Below are positions 8,623 through 15,150 of a DNA stretch of 64,000 nt, in pieces. A program made the position numbers and the translations under genes. Numbering within the stretch: position 1 is the first letter of the stretch; every line of letters starts with the position of its first letter. The notes below the pieces were generated by a model that was not told where the DNA came from, did not search any database, and saw only the letters and a list, made by a program, of their open reading frames with translations. The stretch is from NCBI GenBank assembly GCA_944381165.1, contig CALWKC010000005.1:1-64000 (forward strand), written 5' to 3'. The stretch is from an uncultured Lachnospira sp. (GTDB lineage: Bacteria; Bacillota; Clostridia; Lachnospirales; Lachnospiraceae).

Positions 8623-9225
8623 TTATGCCGCATTTGGGCTGAGATAGCCCGAAAGCTCCATACTCCTGCTCTCAATAAGAAGCTTTAAAATCCCCTCCAC
8701 AATAATGTGGCATAACGCAACTATATATTTACAATCATTGTCAACCGTATTTTCACTGTCTATATACTGCGCATGCAGTTTTTTTATAAAAACGCATATA
8801 TCCTCGGGACTTGAAAAACCGTTGACAATATTTCTGTTTACGTAAATCTGCCCGCTGTTAATGTAGTCCTTTAAAGCAGACATCAGCCCCTTTTCATACT
8901 TACAGTGTTCCTTTATATTACCCTCAAATACAGAATTATGAGGATATGTAAAATAATCAGCTATATAATGGGTAACTTCTCCCAGCCTGCGGCAGTATGC
9001 GGTGGAAATTCTTCTGTAGTCCGCCGAATCAACGGTAAGCTGTGAAATAAAAGATGAAACCATGTCAAAGGTCTCTTCCATGTTATGTTTCGTAGTTACA
9101 AAAGATGGTTTACAGTCAGGCAGTATACTGCCGATGATAAATGCCTTTCGATGATTTATCAGTAAACCGCTGTCAAGATTATTTATCAGATAAACAGCTA
9201 AAGATACATGTGATTTTTTTCTCAT
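8623..9225 (-). CDS. Zinc-dependent phospholipase C-like protein
   Basis: A 200-residue helical protein of the zinc-dependent phospholipase C / S1-P1 nuclease fold as found in Clostridia. His6 follows the basic N-terminus, GSILPDCKPSF supplies an Asp, and LGEVTHYIADYFTYPHN gives the H-x3-D pair that binds zinc in the family; a late ALCHIIVEG adds another His. There is no signal peptide, so a cytoplasmic role is likely, unlike secreted alpha-toxin-type enzymes. These residues suggest metal binding, but the substrate cannot be told. The ribosome site is GAAAGG. No operon partner is evident. Confidence 0.75.
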   Translation of the reverse strand: MRKKSHVSLAVYLINNLDSGLLINHRKAFIIGSILPDCKPSFVTTKHNMEETFDMVSSFISQLTVDSADYRRISTAYCRRLGEVTHYIADYFTYPHNSVFEGNIKEHCKYEKGLMSALKDYINSGQIYVNRNIVNGFSSPEDICVFIKKLHAQYIDSENTVDNDCKYIVALCHIIVEGILKLLIESRSMELSGYLSPNAA

Positions 9226-9327
9226 GATACTATGCCTTTCACTTTTGACTTATACATGCAACATATTTTATTTTAAACTGAAATCAAACAAAAAACAATA
9301 AAAATACTGTAAATTTTATTTTATAAA

Positions 9328-9510
9328 GGCAACAGTTCAGCCATAAGCTGTATGACAAGCAAATCATGCTTGCATGAATTTGCCTGTTGTACAGCTTATG
9401 AGCTGAGCGCCCGATTATGAGCAAAGTCAGCTGCGAAGCAGCGGGAAAGCGCCTCTGGCGCGGCTTTGCGAATGGCGCGGCTTTGCGAATGGCGCGGGCT
9501 GAACTGTTAC
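9328..9510. repeat. Inverted-repeat (MITE-like) element, copy A2
   Basis: About 183 bp. Left end GGCAACAGTTCAGCC, right end GGCTGAACTGTTAC. TTATAAA lies immediately outside both ends (9321-9327 and 9511-9517), a probable 7 bp target duplication. Inside, CATAAGCTGTA is inverted as TACAGCTTATG around a smaller palindrome. Near the right end a 17 bp unit (GGCGCGGCTTTGCGAAT) is repeated twice in tandem. Confidence 0.8.
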
Positions 9511-9518
9511 TTATAAAT

Positions 9519-9585
9519 TAACAGTTCAGCCATAAGCTGTATGACATACAAATCATTCTTGCATGAATTTACCTGTTGTACAGCT
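9519..9585. repeat. Truncated copy A3 of the inverted-repeat element
   Basis: The left half of the A2 element (AACAGTTCAGCCATAAGCTG onward) is repeated with a few changes for about 66 bp, directly after A2. The right terminal repeat is missing, so this is a fragment or a 3'-deleted second insertion. Together A2 and A3 fill most of the gap 9226-9604. Confidence 0.75.
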
Positions 9586-9604
9586 GTTTAAACCGCAAAT
9601 TAAT

Positions 9605-9633
9605 TTGACATAATCCAAGTCAAAGAATATGAT
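9605..9633 (+). promoter_or_regulatory. Sigma-A promoter of the PHP-domain gene
   Basis: TTGACA (9605-9610), a 17 bp spacer and TATGAT (9628-9633). The -10 covers an in-frame ATG at 9629, which argues that translation starts later, at 9680. Confidence 0.7.
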
Positions 9634-9679
9634 TATACAGGATGATGCCCGCCGGGGCATCGCAGAAACGGAGGTCCTT

Positions 9680-10531
9680 ATGAAAGCTGTTGATTTACAT
9701 GTTCACTCAACCTTTTCCGACGGAACGCTGTCTCCTGAGGAGCTTGTTCAAAAAGCCGCGCAGCTCGGACTTGCTGCAATGGCTCTCACAGACCATGACA
9801 CCGTTGACGGAATAGAGCAGGCAGTCATGGCTGCTTCGGAAACAAATGTTGAACTGGTTCCCGGAATTGAGCTCAGCACCTTTTATGACAAAAAAGAAAT
9901 TCATATTGTAGGCCTATATATAGATTATACAGACAAATCATTTAAAAAAGAACTGGAAAATTTAAAATCATGCAGAGAGCGACGTAACCAGCAGATTGCC
10001 GAAAAGTTCACTCAGCTCGGCATACCTGTGTCATATGAAGAAATGCGGCAGATGTACGCCGGCGCGGTTATAACAAGAGCTCATTTTGCGGACTACCTTG
10101 TGCAGAAAAAATATATTAAAAGCCGCAGCGAGGCGTTTGAGCGCTATATAGGAGATTCCGGGCCATGTTATGTTCCCCGCAGAAAAATGCTGCCCGAAGA
10201 AGCCATCAGCATGATTAAATCTGTCGGCGGCGTCCCTATTCTTGCCCACCCTGTCCTGTATCATCTCGGAACGGAGCAGATGAATAAATTAATCAGTTAT
10301 CTGTGCCGAAGCGGAATTGCAGGGCTTGAGGCAATTTATTCAACTTATTCTTCAGGCGAGGAAATCCAGATGCGAAAACTTGCAAAAGAAAATAACCTTA
10401 TAATAAGCGGCGGCTCTGATTATCACGGCGCCAACAAGCCCGGAATTGAGCTTGGCACAGGACGCGGAAAGCTGTTTGTACCGGAAGACGTACTTGATAA
10501 CATAAAGAAACTGCGTGCAAAAACAAGGTGA
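9680..10531 (+). CDS. PHP-domain phosphoesterase (RNase AM / YciV type)
   Basis: A 283-residue metal-dependent phosphoesterase of the PHP family related to YciV/RnaAM and 3',5'-nucleoside bisphosphate phosphatases. Metal ligands appear in order: DLHVHSTFSDGT at the N-terminus, ALTDHDT, a Glu in PGIELST, ILAHPVLY and the C-terminal GGSDYHG. The ATG at 9680 is chosen because GGAGG lies seven bases upstream, and the longer reading start overlaps the promoter -10. It is monocistronic with its own promoter just downstream of the A2/A3 repeats. Cytoplasmic; the substrate could be nucleoside bisphosphates or short RNA ends. Confidence 0.88.
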   Translation: MKAVDLHVHSTFSDGTLSPEELVQKAAQLGLAAMALTDHDTVDGIEQAVMAASETNVELVPGIELSTFYDKKEIHIVGLYIDYTDKSFKKELENLKSCRERRNQQIAEKFTQLGIPVSYEEMRQMYAGAVITRAHFADYLVQKKYIKSRSEAFERYIGDSGPCYVPRRKMLPEEAISMIKSVGGVPILAHPVLYHLGTEQMNKLISYLCRSGIAGLEAIYSTYSSGEEIQMRKLAKENNLIISGGSDYHGANKPGIELGTGRGKLFVPEDVLDNIKKLRAKTR

Positions 10532-10563
10532 TAAGCCCTTGCGTTAAGCATTTGTTTCGCTAA

Positions 10564-10590
10564 TCAATATTCTCTGTCTTTTCTTCTCAT
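10564..10590 (-). pseudogene. 5' stub of a pyridoxamine-phosphate-oxidase-like (NimA family) gene
   Basis: An eight-codon frame reads MRRKDREY and stops. MRRKDRE is the characteristic start of many NimA-like pyridoxamine 5'-phosphate oxidase family proteins in Clostridia. It is preceded by a plausible GAGG ribosome site. The rest of the gene is missing because the 3' end of the PHP gene begins 33 bp further on. This is an inferred remnant from a short match and could be coincidence. Confidence 0.35.
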
Positions 10591-10620
10591 AACAATCCTC
10601 ATTTTCAAAACGCCGCCGCA

Positions 10621-10833
10621 CTAATGCTTTTCCCGATATTCCTGCGCAAGCTCCTCCGCCAGATACTCGTCGCTCATGCAGTGCATATCGGAAACGCCGT
10701 CCTTAACGAGCTGATAAACTTCAGAATTATAGAAAAAACCCAACGCTGTATCAAGCGAAATGCCCTGTTTATTTGCAAACAGCTCTATAACACGGCTGTA
10801 TTTCTTTTGAAGTAAAATAGGATTTGCTTTCAT
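10621..10833 (-). CDS. DUF3791 protein
   Basis: A 70-residue helical protein of the DUF3791 kind, with the phrases LDTALGFFYNSEVYQLVKDG and MSDEYLAEEL. Its ATG overlaps the stop of the DUF3990 gene by 4 bp (ATGA), so the two are translationally coupled. Short DUF3791 proteins commonly accompany DUF3990 genes and are thought to be partner or antitoxin-like subunits, but this is inference. It is the last gene of a three-gene cassette with a second, divergent DUF3791 protein at its start. Confidence 0.8.
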   Translation of the reverse strand: MKANPILLQKKYSRVIELFANKQGISLDTALGFFYNSEVYQLVKDGVSDMHCMSDEYLAEELAQEYREKH

Positions 10834-11300
10834 ACAGTCTCGCTCCCTTCAAATTTCAACAGTTTCAGCGCTTTCTCAGTACGGAAGCATATTTGCAGAT
10901 TAGGCTTTTCGTAGCGCAGACGGTTAATTGCTTCCGTCTTATCAATCAATCCGTCAAAAAACAGCTCGACTGTATTAAACACTCTGTCGTTGGCAACGCC
11001 GCCTGCCACAATATCATAGTCCGTATTGTCTTTTCCGCTGCGGCATTTTAATATAAACTCCAGCCAATCCTCGGAATAGGCGCTAAATTTGAGTATTTTC
11101 AGCTCAGACTCATATTTTTCATCAAAAGAATAACATGATATAATACCTTCTCTTCCTCTGCGTTTAAATTTACCGCACCACTTCGCCGCCTGCTCATACA
11201 GCGGCGTAACATAAAAACCACGCCCAAAATCCACATTTGGTCGGGAATAGGTCAAATCCGGCTCAGAGATTGCCGCATAGGAGCCGTGATACAATATCAT
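10830..11300 (-). CDS. DUF3990 protein, ADP-ribosyltransferase-like
   Basis: A 156-residue protein of the DUF3990 family. The N-terminus has YHGS (His5) and, about 20 residues on, DFGRGFYVT (Tyr30). This spacing resembles the H-x-Gly and G-x-Y-x-T elements of the ADP-ribosyltransferase fold used by many toxins. The later part holds DYDIVAGGVANDRVF, usual in the family. It overlaps the genes on both sides by 4 bp. By analogy with compact toxin/antitoxin operons it would be the effector and the DUF3791 proteins its partners; no activity can be read directly. Not secreted. Confidence 0.8.
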   Translation of the reverse strand: MILYHGSYAAISEPDLTYSRPNVDFGRGFYVTPLYEQAAKWCGKFKRRGREGIISCYSFDEKYESELKILKFSAYSEDWLEFILKCRSGKDNTDYDIVAGGVANDRVFNTVELFFDGLIDKTEAINRLRYEKPNLQICFRTEKALKLLKFEGSETV

Positions 11301-11536
11301 ATCTCCACGCCCCTCTCTTTCATCACGTCAATCAGCTCGTTTACTATATATTCGCGGCTCTGCGTATGCAGCACCTCATATTCCGGCACAATATAACCGT
11401 TCAGAATATCGCTTTTCTCTGTAAACGCCTTATAAACCTTTTTTGCAGCAACGCCAAGCTTTTCTGCAACATTTTCAATACAAAACACCGCAAATTCAAG
11501 TTCTTGGGCATTTTTGATTTTTTCGTCCTGCAGCAT
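11297..11536 (-). CDS. DUF3791 protein, first gene of the cassette
   Basis: A 79-residue helical protein with ELEFAVFCIENVAEKLGV and a C-terminal YIVNELIDVMKERG, consistent with the DUF3791 family. AAGGAAGGG serves as ribosome site. Its stop overlaps the DUF3990 start (ATGA). It differs clearly in sequence from the DUF3791 gene on the other side of DUF3990, so the cassette holds two unlike copies rather than a recent duplication. An 86 bp repeat (D1) lies just upstream. Partner or antitoxin role is inferred. Confidence 0.78.
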   Translation of the reverse strand: MLQDEKIKNAQELEFAVFCIENVAEKLGVAAKKVYKAFTEKSDILNGYIVPEYEVLHTQSREYIVNELIDVMKERGVEI

Positions 11537-11563
11537 AAATTTGACCCTTCCTTAATTTATTAA

Positions 11564-11649
11564 GAACAAAGAGTTCGCTTGCGAACTCTTTCGCGAGGTG
11601 CGGATTCGTAAGAATAATTACCTTTCCGCGCCTCTGCGAGCCTGCGGAG
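11564..11649. repeat. 86 bp intergenic repeat, copy D1
   Basis: Identical to 47468-47553 at 83 of 86 positions and in the same orientation. It contains the perfect hairpin AAAGAGTTCGC/GCGAACTCTTT and a second imperfect stem built on TCGCGAGG and CCTCTGCGA. It lies between the AICAR transformylase gene and the DUF3791 cassette. Confidence 0.85.
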
Positions 11650-11669
11650 CATATCGGAAACGCTATGCT

Positions 11670-12851
11670 TTAATGATGAAACAGTCTCATTCCCGTGAAG
11701 CACATTGCAATATTTCTCTTATTGCAGGTCTCGATTACATTATCGTCACGGATTGAGCCGCCCGGCTGCGCGATATATTTTACGCCGCTCTTGTATGCGC
11801 GCTCAATATTATCACCGAACGGGAAGAACGCGTCTGAGCCGAGCGCTACGTCTGTGTTCTTATCAAGCCATGCGCGCTTCTCTTCCTTTGTAAACACCTC
11901 CGGCTTCTCTGTAAACACTCTCTCCCACTCGCCGTCAGCAAGCACGTCCATATAATCCTCGCCTATATATAAATCTATCGCGTTATCTCTGTCGGCACGG
12001 CCTATGTTTTCCTTGAACGGAAGATTTAAGACCTTTGGATTCTGACGCAAAAACCAGTTATCGGCTTTAGAGCCGGCAAGTCTAGTACAGTGAATTCTTG
12101 ACTGCTGTCCTGCACCTATTCCTATTGCCTGTCCGCCCTTTGCGTAGCAGACAGAATTTGACTGGGTGTATTTAAGCGTTATAAGAGCTATTATCAAGTC
12201 AATCTTTGCCTGCTTAGGCATTTCCTTATTCTCGGTAACAATATTGTCAAGAAGAGCCTCGTTTATTACAAACTCATTGCGCCCCTGCTCAAATGTCACG
12301 CCGTATACCTGCTTTCTCTCTATCGGCTCAGGCTTATAATCAGGGTCAATCTTGATAATGTTGTAATTTCCCTTTTTCTTTGACTTCAAAATCTCAAGAG
12401 CCTCATCCTCATAGCCCGGCGCAATAATTCCGTCAGAAACCTCGTGCTGAATAAGCTTTGCAGTAGCAACATCGCACACGTCAGACAGAGAAATAAAATC
12501 TCCGAAGGAAGACATTCTGTCCGCGCCCCTCGCTCTCGCATATGCGCATGCAAGAGGTGAGAGCTCGCCAATCTGCTCGTCAACCCAGTATATTTTCTTT
12601 AACACGTCAGTGAGAGGAAGTCCGACTGCCGCTCCCGCCGGTGAAACATGCTTAAAAGATGTAGCCGCAGGAAGTCCTGTAGCCTCCTTCAATTCCTTTA
12701 CAAGCTGATAGCCGTTAAATGCGTCAAGAAAATTAATATATCCCGGTCTGCCGTTTAAAATCTCTACCGGAAGCTCGCTTCCGTCCGCCATGAAAATTCT
12801 TGACGGCTTCTGATTAGGATTGCATCCATATTTTAACTGAAATTCGTTCAT
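11670..12851 (-). CDS. purH: AICAR formyltransferase (stand-alone)
   Basis: A 393-residue enzyme transferring the formyl group to AICAR, the ninth step of de novo IMP synthesis. It corresponds only to the C-terminal transformylase domain of bifunctional PurH: ELKYG-type start (FQLKYGCNPNQKPS), SFKHVSPAGAAVG with the catalytic Lys-His, KYTQSNSVCYAKGGQAIGIG, and the C-terminal AQPGGSIRDD. The N-terminal IMP cyclohydrolase domain is absent, and that activity is supplied by the separate gene 18 bp upstream. The start at 12851 has GGAGG five bases before it. The pair is controlled by a ZTP riboswitch. Confidence 0.92.
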   Translation of the reverse strand: MNEFQLKYGCNPNQKPSRIFMADGSELPVEILNGRPGYINFLDAFNGYQLVKELKEATGLPAATSFKHVSPAGAAVGLPLTDVLKKIYWVDEQIGELSPLACAYARARGADRMSSFGDFISLSDVCDVATAKLIQHEVSDGIIAPGYEDEALEILKSKKKGNYNIIKIDPDYKPEPIERKQVYGVTFEQGRNEFVINEALLDNIVTENKEMPKQAKIDLIIALITLKYTQSNSVCYAKGGQAIGIGAGQQSRIHCTRLAGSKADNWFLRQNPKVLNLPFKENIGRADRDNAIDLYIGEDYMDVLADGEWERVFTEKPEVFTKEEKRAWLDKNTDVALGSDAFFPFGDNIERAYKSGVKYIAQPGGSIRDDNVIETCNKRNIAMCFTGMRLFHH

Positions 12852-12869
12852 TTTATCCTCCATGCATTA

Positions 12870-13583
12870 TTATTTGTTTTTATTTACAATTCTTGTCTCA
12901 TATTTTCCTGTTGCAATATCAATATAGCGCACAAACAGAGAAACCTTGTTGTCCTCATTGAGATTATCCCAGAGCATATTTGTGAATTCGTCTATATCAC
13001 CCGAAATCTTAACTAATGTCGGCTCACCCTCAAAGCTTGGAAGCGGAGTGCCGTCTCCCATATATGTGTGTATAAAATGCCCCTCTCCGGCAGCAGGCTT
13101 CTCATAAGAAAATGTATATCTGCTGCATGCGCTGCCGTCTTTGTCGCTGCTCTTTAAAATCGACATAGCATAGTCAAACTCGCCGTTTTCAAGATTGATA
13201 ATGCCCGAAATCCTCGGCGTAAAGTTAGGTGCGTCCGGCTCAAACTCTCTTGTTCTCAGCGCCTGCTCAAAAGTCTTTCCCTCTGACATAAGCTCATATA
13301 CAGTGTCCGTCTGGTCGCCGTTTGTCACGATAGTGCTGTTTTTAAGAACGCGGACGGGAGCATAGATGATAAGGCTTGGGTCCTCAAGCTTGCTCTCGTC
13401 AAACGCCTGTGTGCGTATTCCCTCTCCGTCCTCAACGAACACTCTGTTGCGGCTGTTTGCGCTTCTTCCCATAATAAAGTAAGCTGCCACAGCCTTTGTT
13501 CCGTCACAAGACCTGCCGATTACAATTCCTCTTCCGGGATAATCACAGCCCGACAGCTCTTTTTCCAATAACTGCATCTCCAT
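12870..13583 (-). CDS. purO: IMP cyclohydrolase, PurO-type
   Basis: A 237-residue IMP cyclohydrolase of the PurO kind (Ntn-hydrolase-like fold first known from archaea), closing the FAICAR ring to IMP. Recognisable phrases are YPGRGIVIGRS, AYFIMGRSANSRNRVF and NFTPRISGII. The ATG at 13583 has AGAGGA at usable spacing; another lies three codons earlier. It is the first gene behind the ZTP riboswitch and is followed by stand-alone AICAR transformylase, together replacing bifunctional PurH. Cytoplasmic. The assignment rests on motifs plus the partner gene and the riboswitch. Confidence 0.88.
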   Translation of the reverse strand: MEMQLLEKELSGCDYPGRGIVIGRSCDGTKAVAAYFIMGRSANSRNRVFVEDGEGIRTQAFDESKLEDPSLIIYAPVRVLKNSTIVTNGDQTDTVYELMSEGKTFEQALRTREFEPDAPNFTPRISGIINLENGEFDYAMSILKSSDKDGSACSRYTFSYEKPAAGEGHFIHTYMGDGTPLPSFEGEPTLVKISGDIDEFTNMLWDNLNEDNKVSLFVRYIDIATGKYETRIVNKNK

Positions 13584-13616
13584 AAAATTCATTCCTCTTT
13601 CTGTTTTTTATTTAAA

Positions 13617-13702
13617 CAAAGCCGGCTGCCTGAGCAACCGCACCTTAGGTCGCCCAGGCGGTCGGCTTAAAAATTCTGTACTCCCTGTGAGTAACTCCCA
13701 CT
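13617..13702 (-). promoter_or_regulatory. ZTP (pfl) riboswitch with terminator
   Basis: On the minus strand the first aptamer part (GGGAGTTACTCACAGGGAGT) is followed by the conserved CCGCCTGGGC about 15 nt on, the hallmark of the pfl/ZTP motif. The second part can also pair with GCTCAGGC-AGCCGGCT just downstream, which is followed by T-rich sequence, so aptamer folding and a terminator (13618-13667) exclude each other. It precedes purO and AICAR transformylase, the enzymes that consume the Z nucleotide. Confidence 0.85.
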
Positions 13703-13822
13703 ATATACCGCAAAAAACAATATACATTTCCGCCAGTTGTACAGACTATGTAATAAAAATACACTATTTTATTTAAAATTGCAACAGGTTCAGGTGTTTA
13801 CACGCCTGTATCAGCTTCAGAT

Positions 13823-14953
13823 TTAATAATTCCCAAGCAGCTTAATCGCCTGAGCCTCCTCCTCAATTCCTCTGAGCGCATTCATAACAGCGGGGTCGTC
13901 TATATTTCCCTCAAAATCTATAAAAAATCTGTACTCCCACTGTCTTCCCTCAATCGGTCTCGACTCAATCTTATTCATGTTAAGTCCGTTGTAAATAATA
14001 TGGCTCAGGAGATTATAGAGCGTTCCCGTCTCATTTGTCGTCTCAAATACAATGCTCATCTTCCGGGCGTTTTTCACGAACTTTCTTGTGTTTGTTACAA
14101 TAACAAAACGCGTGGTGTTGTTGTCCAAATCATTTATTTTGCTCTTAAGCACCGTAAGATTGTAAACCTCTGCCGCCTCCTCGCTCGCTATGGCAACATG
14201 AGAACGGTCATTTTCAACAAGCACCTTTTTTGCGCTTCCGGCTGTATTTGCCTGGCTTATCTGCTGCCAGTCCTTATGCCCGGAAAGAAACTTTTCACAC
14301 TGCATAAAACCCTGAGGATGCGAATAAACCGTCGTGACTTTATCAATATCCGTTCCTTCAAGTCCAAGCAGAGCATGCTCAACCTTTACAAAAGTCTCCG
14401 CAATAATGTAATTATCGTATTCCTGTATCAAATCATAGACGTCAGCCACGCTGCCCGCAGTTGAATTTTCAATAGGAAGAACGGCATAATCAGCCTCTCC
14501 CTTTTTAACGGCTTCCATCGCGTCGCGCCATGTAGGAACAGCAAAATTATTTACATCCTTTCCGAAAAATCTTTTCATCGCTATGTAGCTGTACGCGCCC
14601 GGAACACCCTGATAGACAACACGGCAGTTTTCCTTGTCTATCTCATCGATTGCCTCGTACGGCTCTCTAAGAGTCTGCGTCGTCTCCTCAAGCAGCCTGT
14701 ACTGCATTTTTCTCGAATTTGCCATAATCTGTGAAAACAAATCATCAATAGCATGTACATTTCGCGGATTTTTTACCATTTTGCTTACCGACTCGAGTTT
14801 TGCCTTCTCACGCTCCGTATCCAGGACTTTTTTCCCTGTCTCAATTTTATACTCGGCAACCTCCGTACAAAGCTTCATTCGCTCCTCAAACAGCTCCACG
14901 AGCTGCCTGTCTATCCCATCAATCTTATCTCTTATTTCTCCTAAGTCCAACAT
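13823..14953 (-). CDS. pheA: Chorismate mutase / prephenate dehydratase (P-protein)
   Basis: A 376-residue bifunctional enzyme of phenylalanine synthesis. Residues 1-90 are an AroQ-type chorismate mutase (DLGEIRDKIDGIDRQLVELF, with ERMKLCTEVAEYK). The prephenate dehydratase domain follows, with VYQGVPGAYSYIAMKRFFG, PIENSTAGSV and the catalytic NNTTRFVIVT. A C-terminal ACT domain carries the ESRP motif involved in Phe feedback. The ATG at 14953 is preceded by GGAGG with seven bases spacing; the 23 extra codons upstream overlap the promoter area. It is monocistronic with its own promoter. Confidence 0.93.
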   Translation of the reverse strand: MLDLGEIRDKIDGIDRQLVELFEERMKLCTEVAEYKIETGKKVLDTEREKAKLESVSKMVKNPRNVHAIDDLFSQIMANSRKMQYRLLEETTQTLREPYEAIDEIDKENCRVVYQGVPGAYSYIAMKRFFGKDVNNFAVPTWRDAMEAVKKGEADYAVLPIENSTAGSVADVYDLIQEYDNYIIAETFVKVEHALLGLEGTDIDKVTTVYSHPQGFMQCEKFLSGHKDWQQISQANTAGSAKKVLVENDRSHVAIASEEAAEVYNLTVLKSKINDLDNNTTRFVIVTNTRKFVKNARKMSIVFETTNETGTLYNLLSHIIYNGLNMNKIESRPIEGRQWEYRFFIDFEGNIDDPAVMNALRGIEEEAQAIKLLGNY

Positions 14954-14993
14954 GATGTTCCTCCGTTTCAAATGTGTGTCATCGTATTGAAAT

Positions 14994-15022
14994 ATTTTAC
15001 TATATTCAAAGTTGAATTTCAA
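14994..15022 (-). promoter_or_regulatory. Promoter of pheA
   Basis: TTGAAA (15017-15022), 17 bp spacer, TAAAAT (14994-14999) on the minus strand. Its -35 abuts and overlaps by one base the -35 of the divergent promoter for the DUF5050 gene. Confidence 0.6.
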
Positions 15023-15039
15023 TTATATACTGTTATAAT
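15012..15039 (+). promoter_or_regulatory. Promoter of the DUF5050 gene
   Basis: TTGAAT (15012-15017), 16 bp spacer, TATAAT (15034-15039). Inverted-repeat element A4 begins 14 bp downstream, so it would be transcribed as part of the 5' leader. Confidence 0.6.
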
Positions 15040-15052
15040 GTGAACATGGCAT

Positions 15053-15103
15053 GGTGACAGTTCAGCCATAAGCTTTTCCAATGGCGCAGGCTGAACTGTT
15101 ACC
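15053..15103. repeat. Minimal inverted-repeat element, copy A4
   Basis: Only 51 bp: GGTGACAGTTCAGCC at the left and GGCTGAACTGTTACC at the right (15 bp arms, one mismatch) around a 21 bp core. ATAATGT follows directly (15104-15110) and also occurs at 15035-15041, but there it is 11 bp away from the left end, so the target duplication is less clean than in A1 and A2. Confidence 0.75.
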
Positions 15104-15150
15104 ATAATGTAAAAAACGCACCATTATTTTAACGGAGGCAACAGTAAAAA

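Noticed and set aside
9328..9585. CRISPR-like array, because of repeated blocks
   Set aside because: The blocks are of unequal length, have terminal inverted repeats, and show no regular spacers or cas genes.
10564..10590. Functional eight-residue peptide gene
   Set aside because: Its match to the start of NimA-like proteins makes a truncated gene more likely than a peptide.
15035..15110. ATAATGT as a clean target duplication for element A4
   Set aside because: The left copy is 11 bp from the element end and overlaps the promoter -10, so it may be chance.
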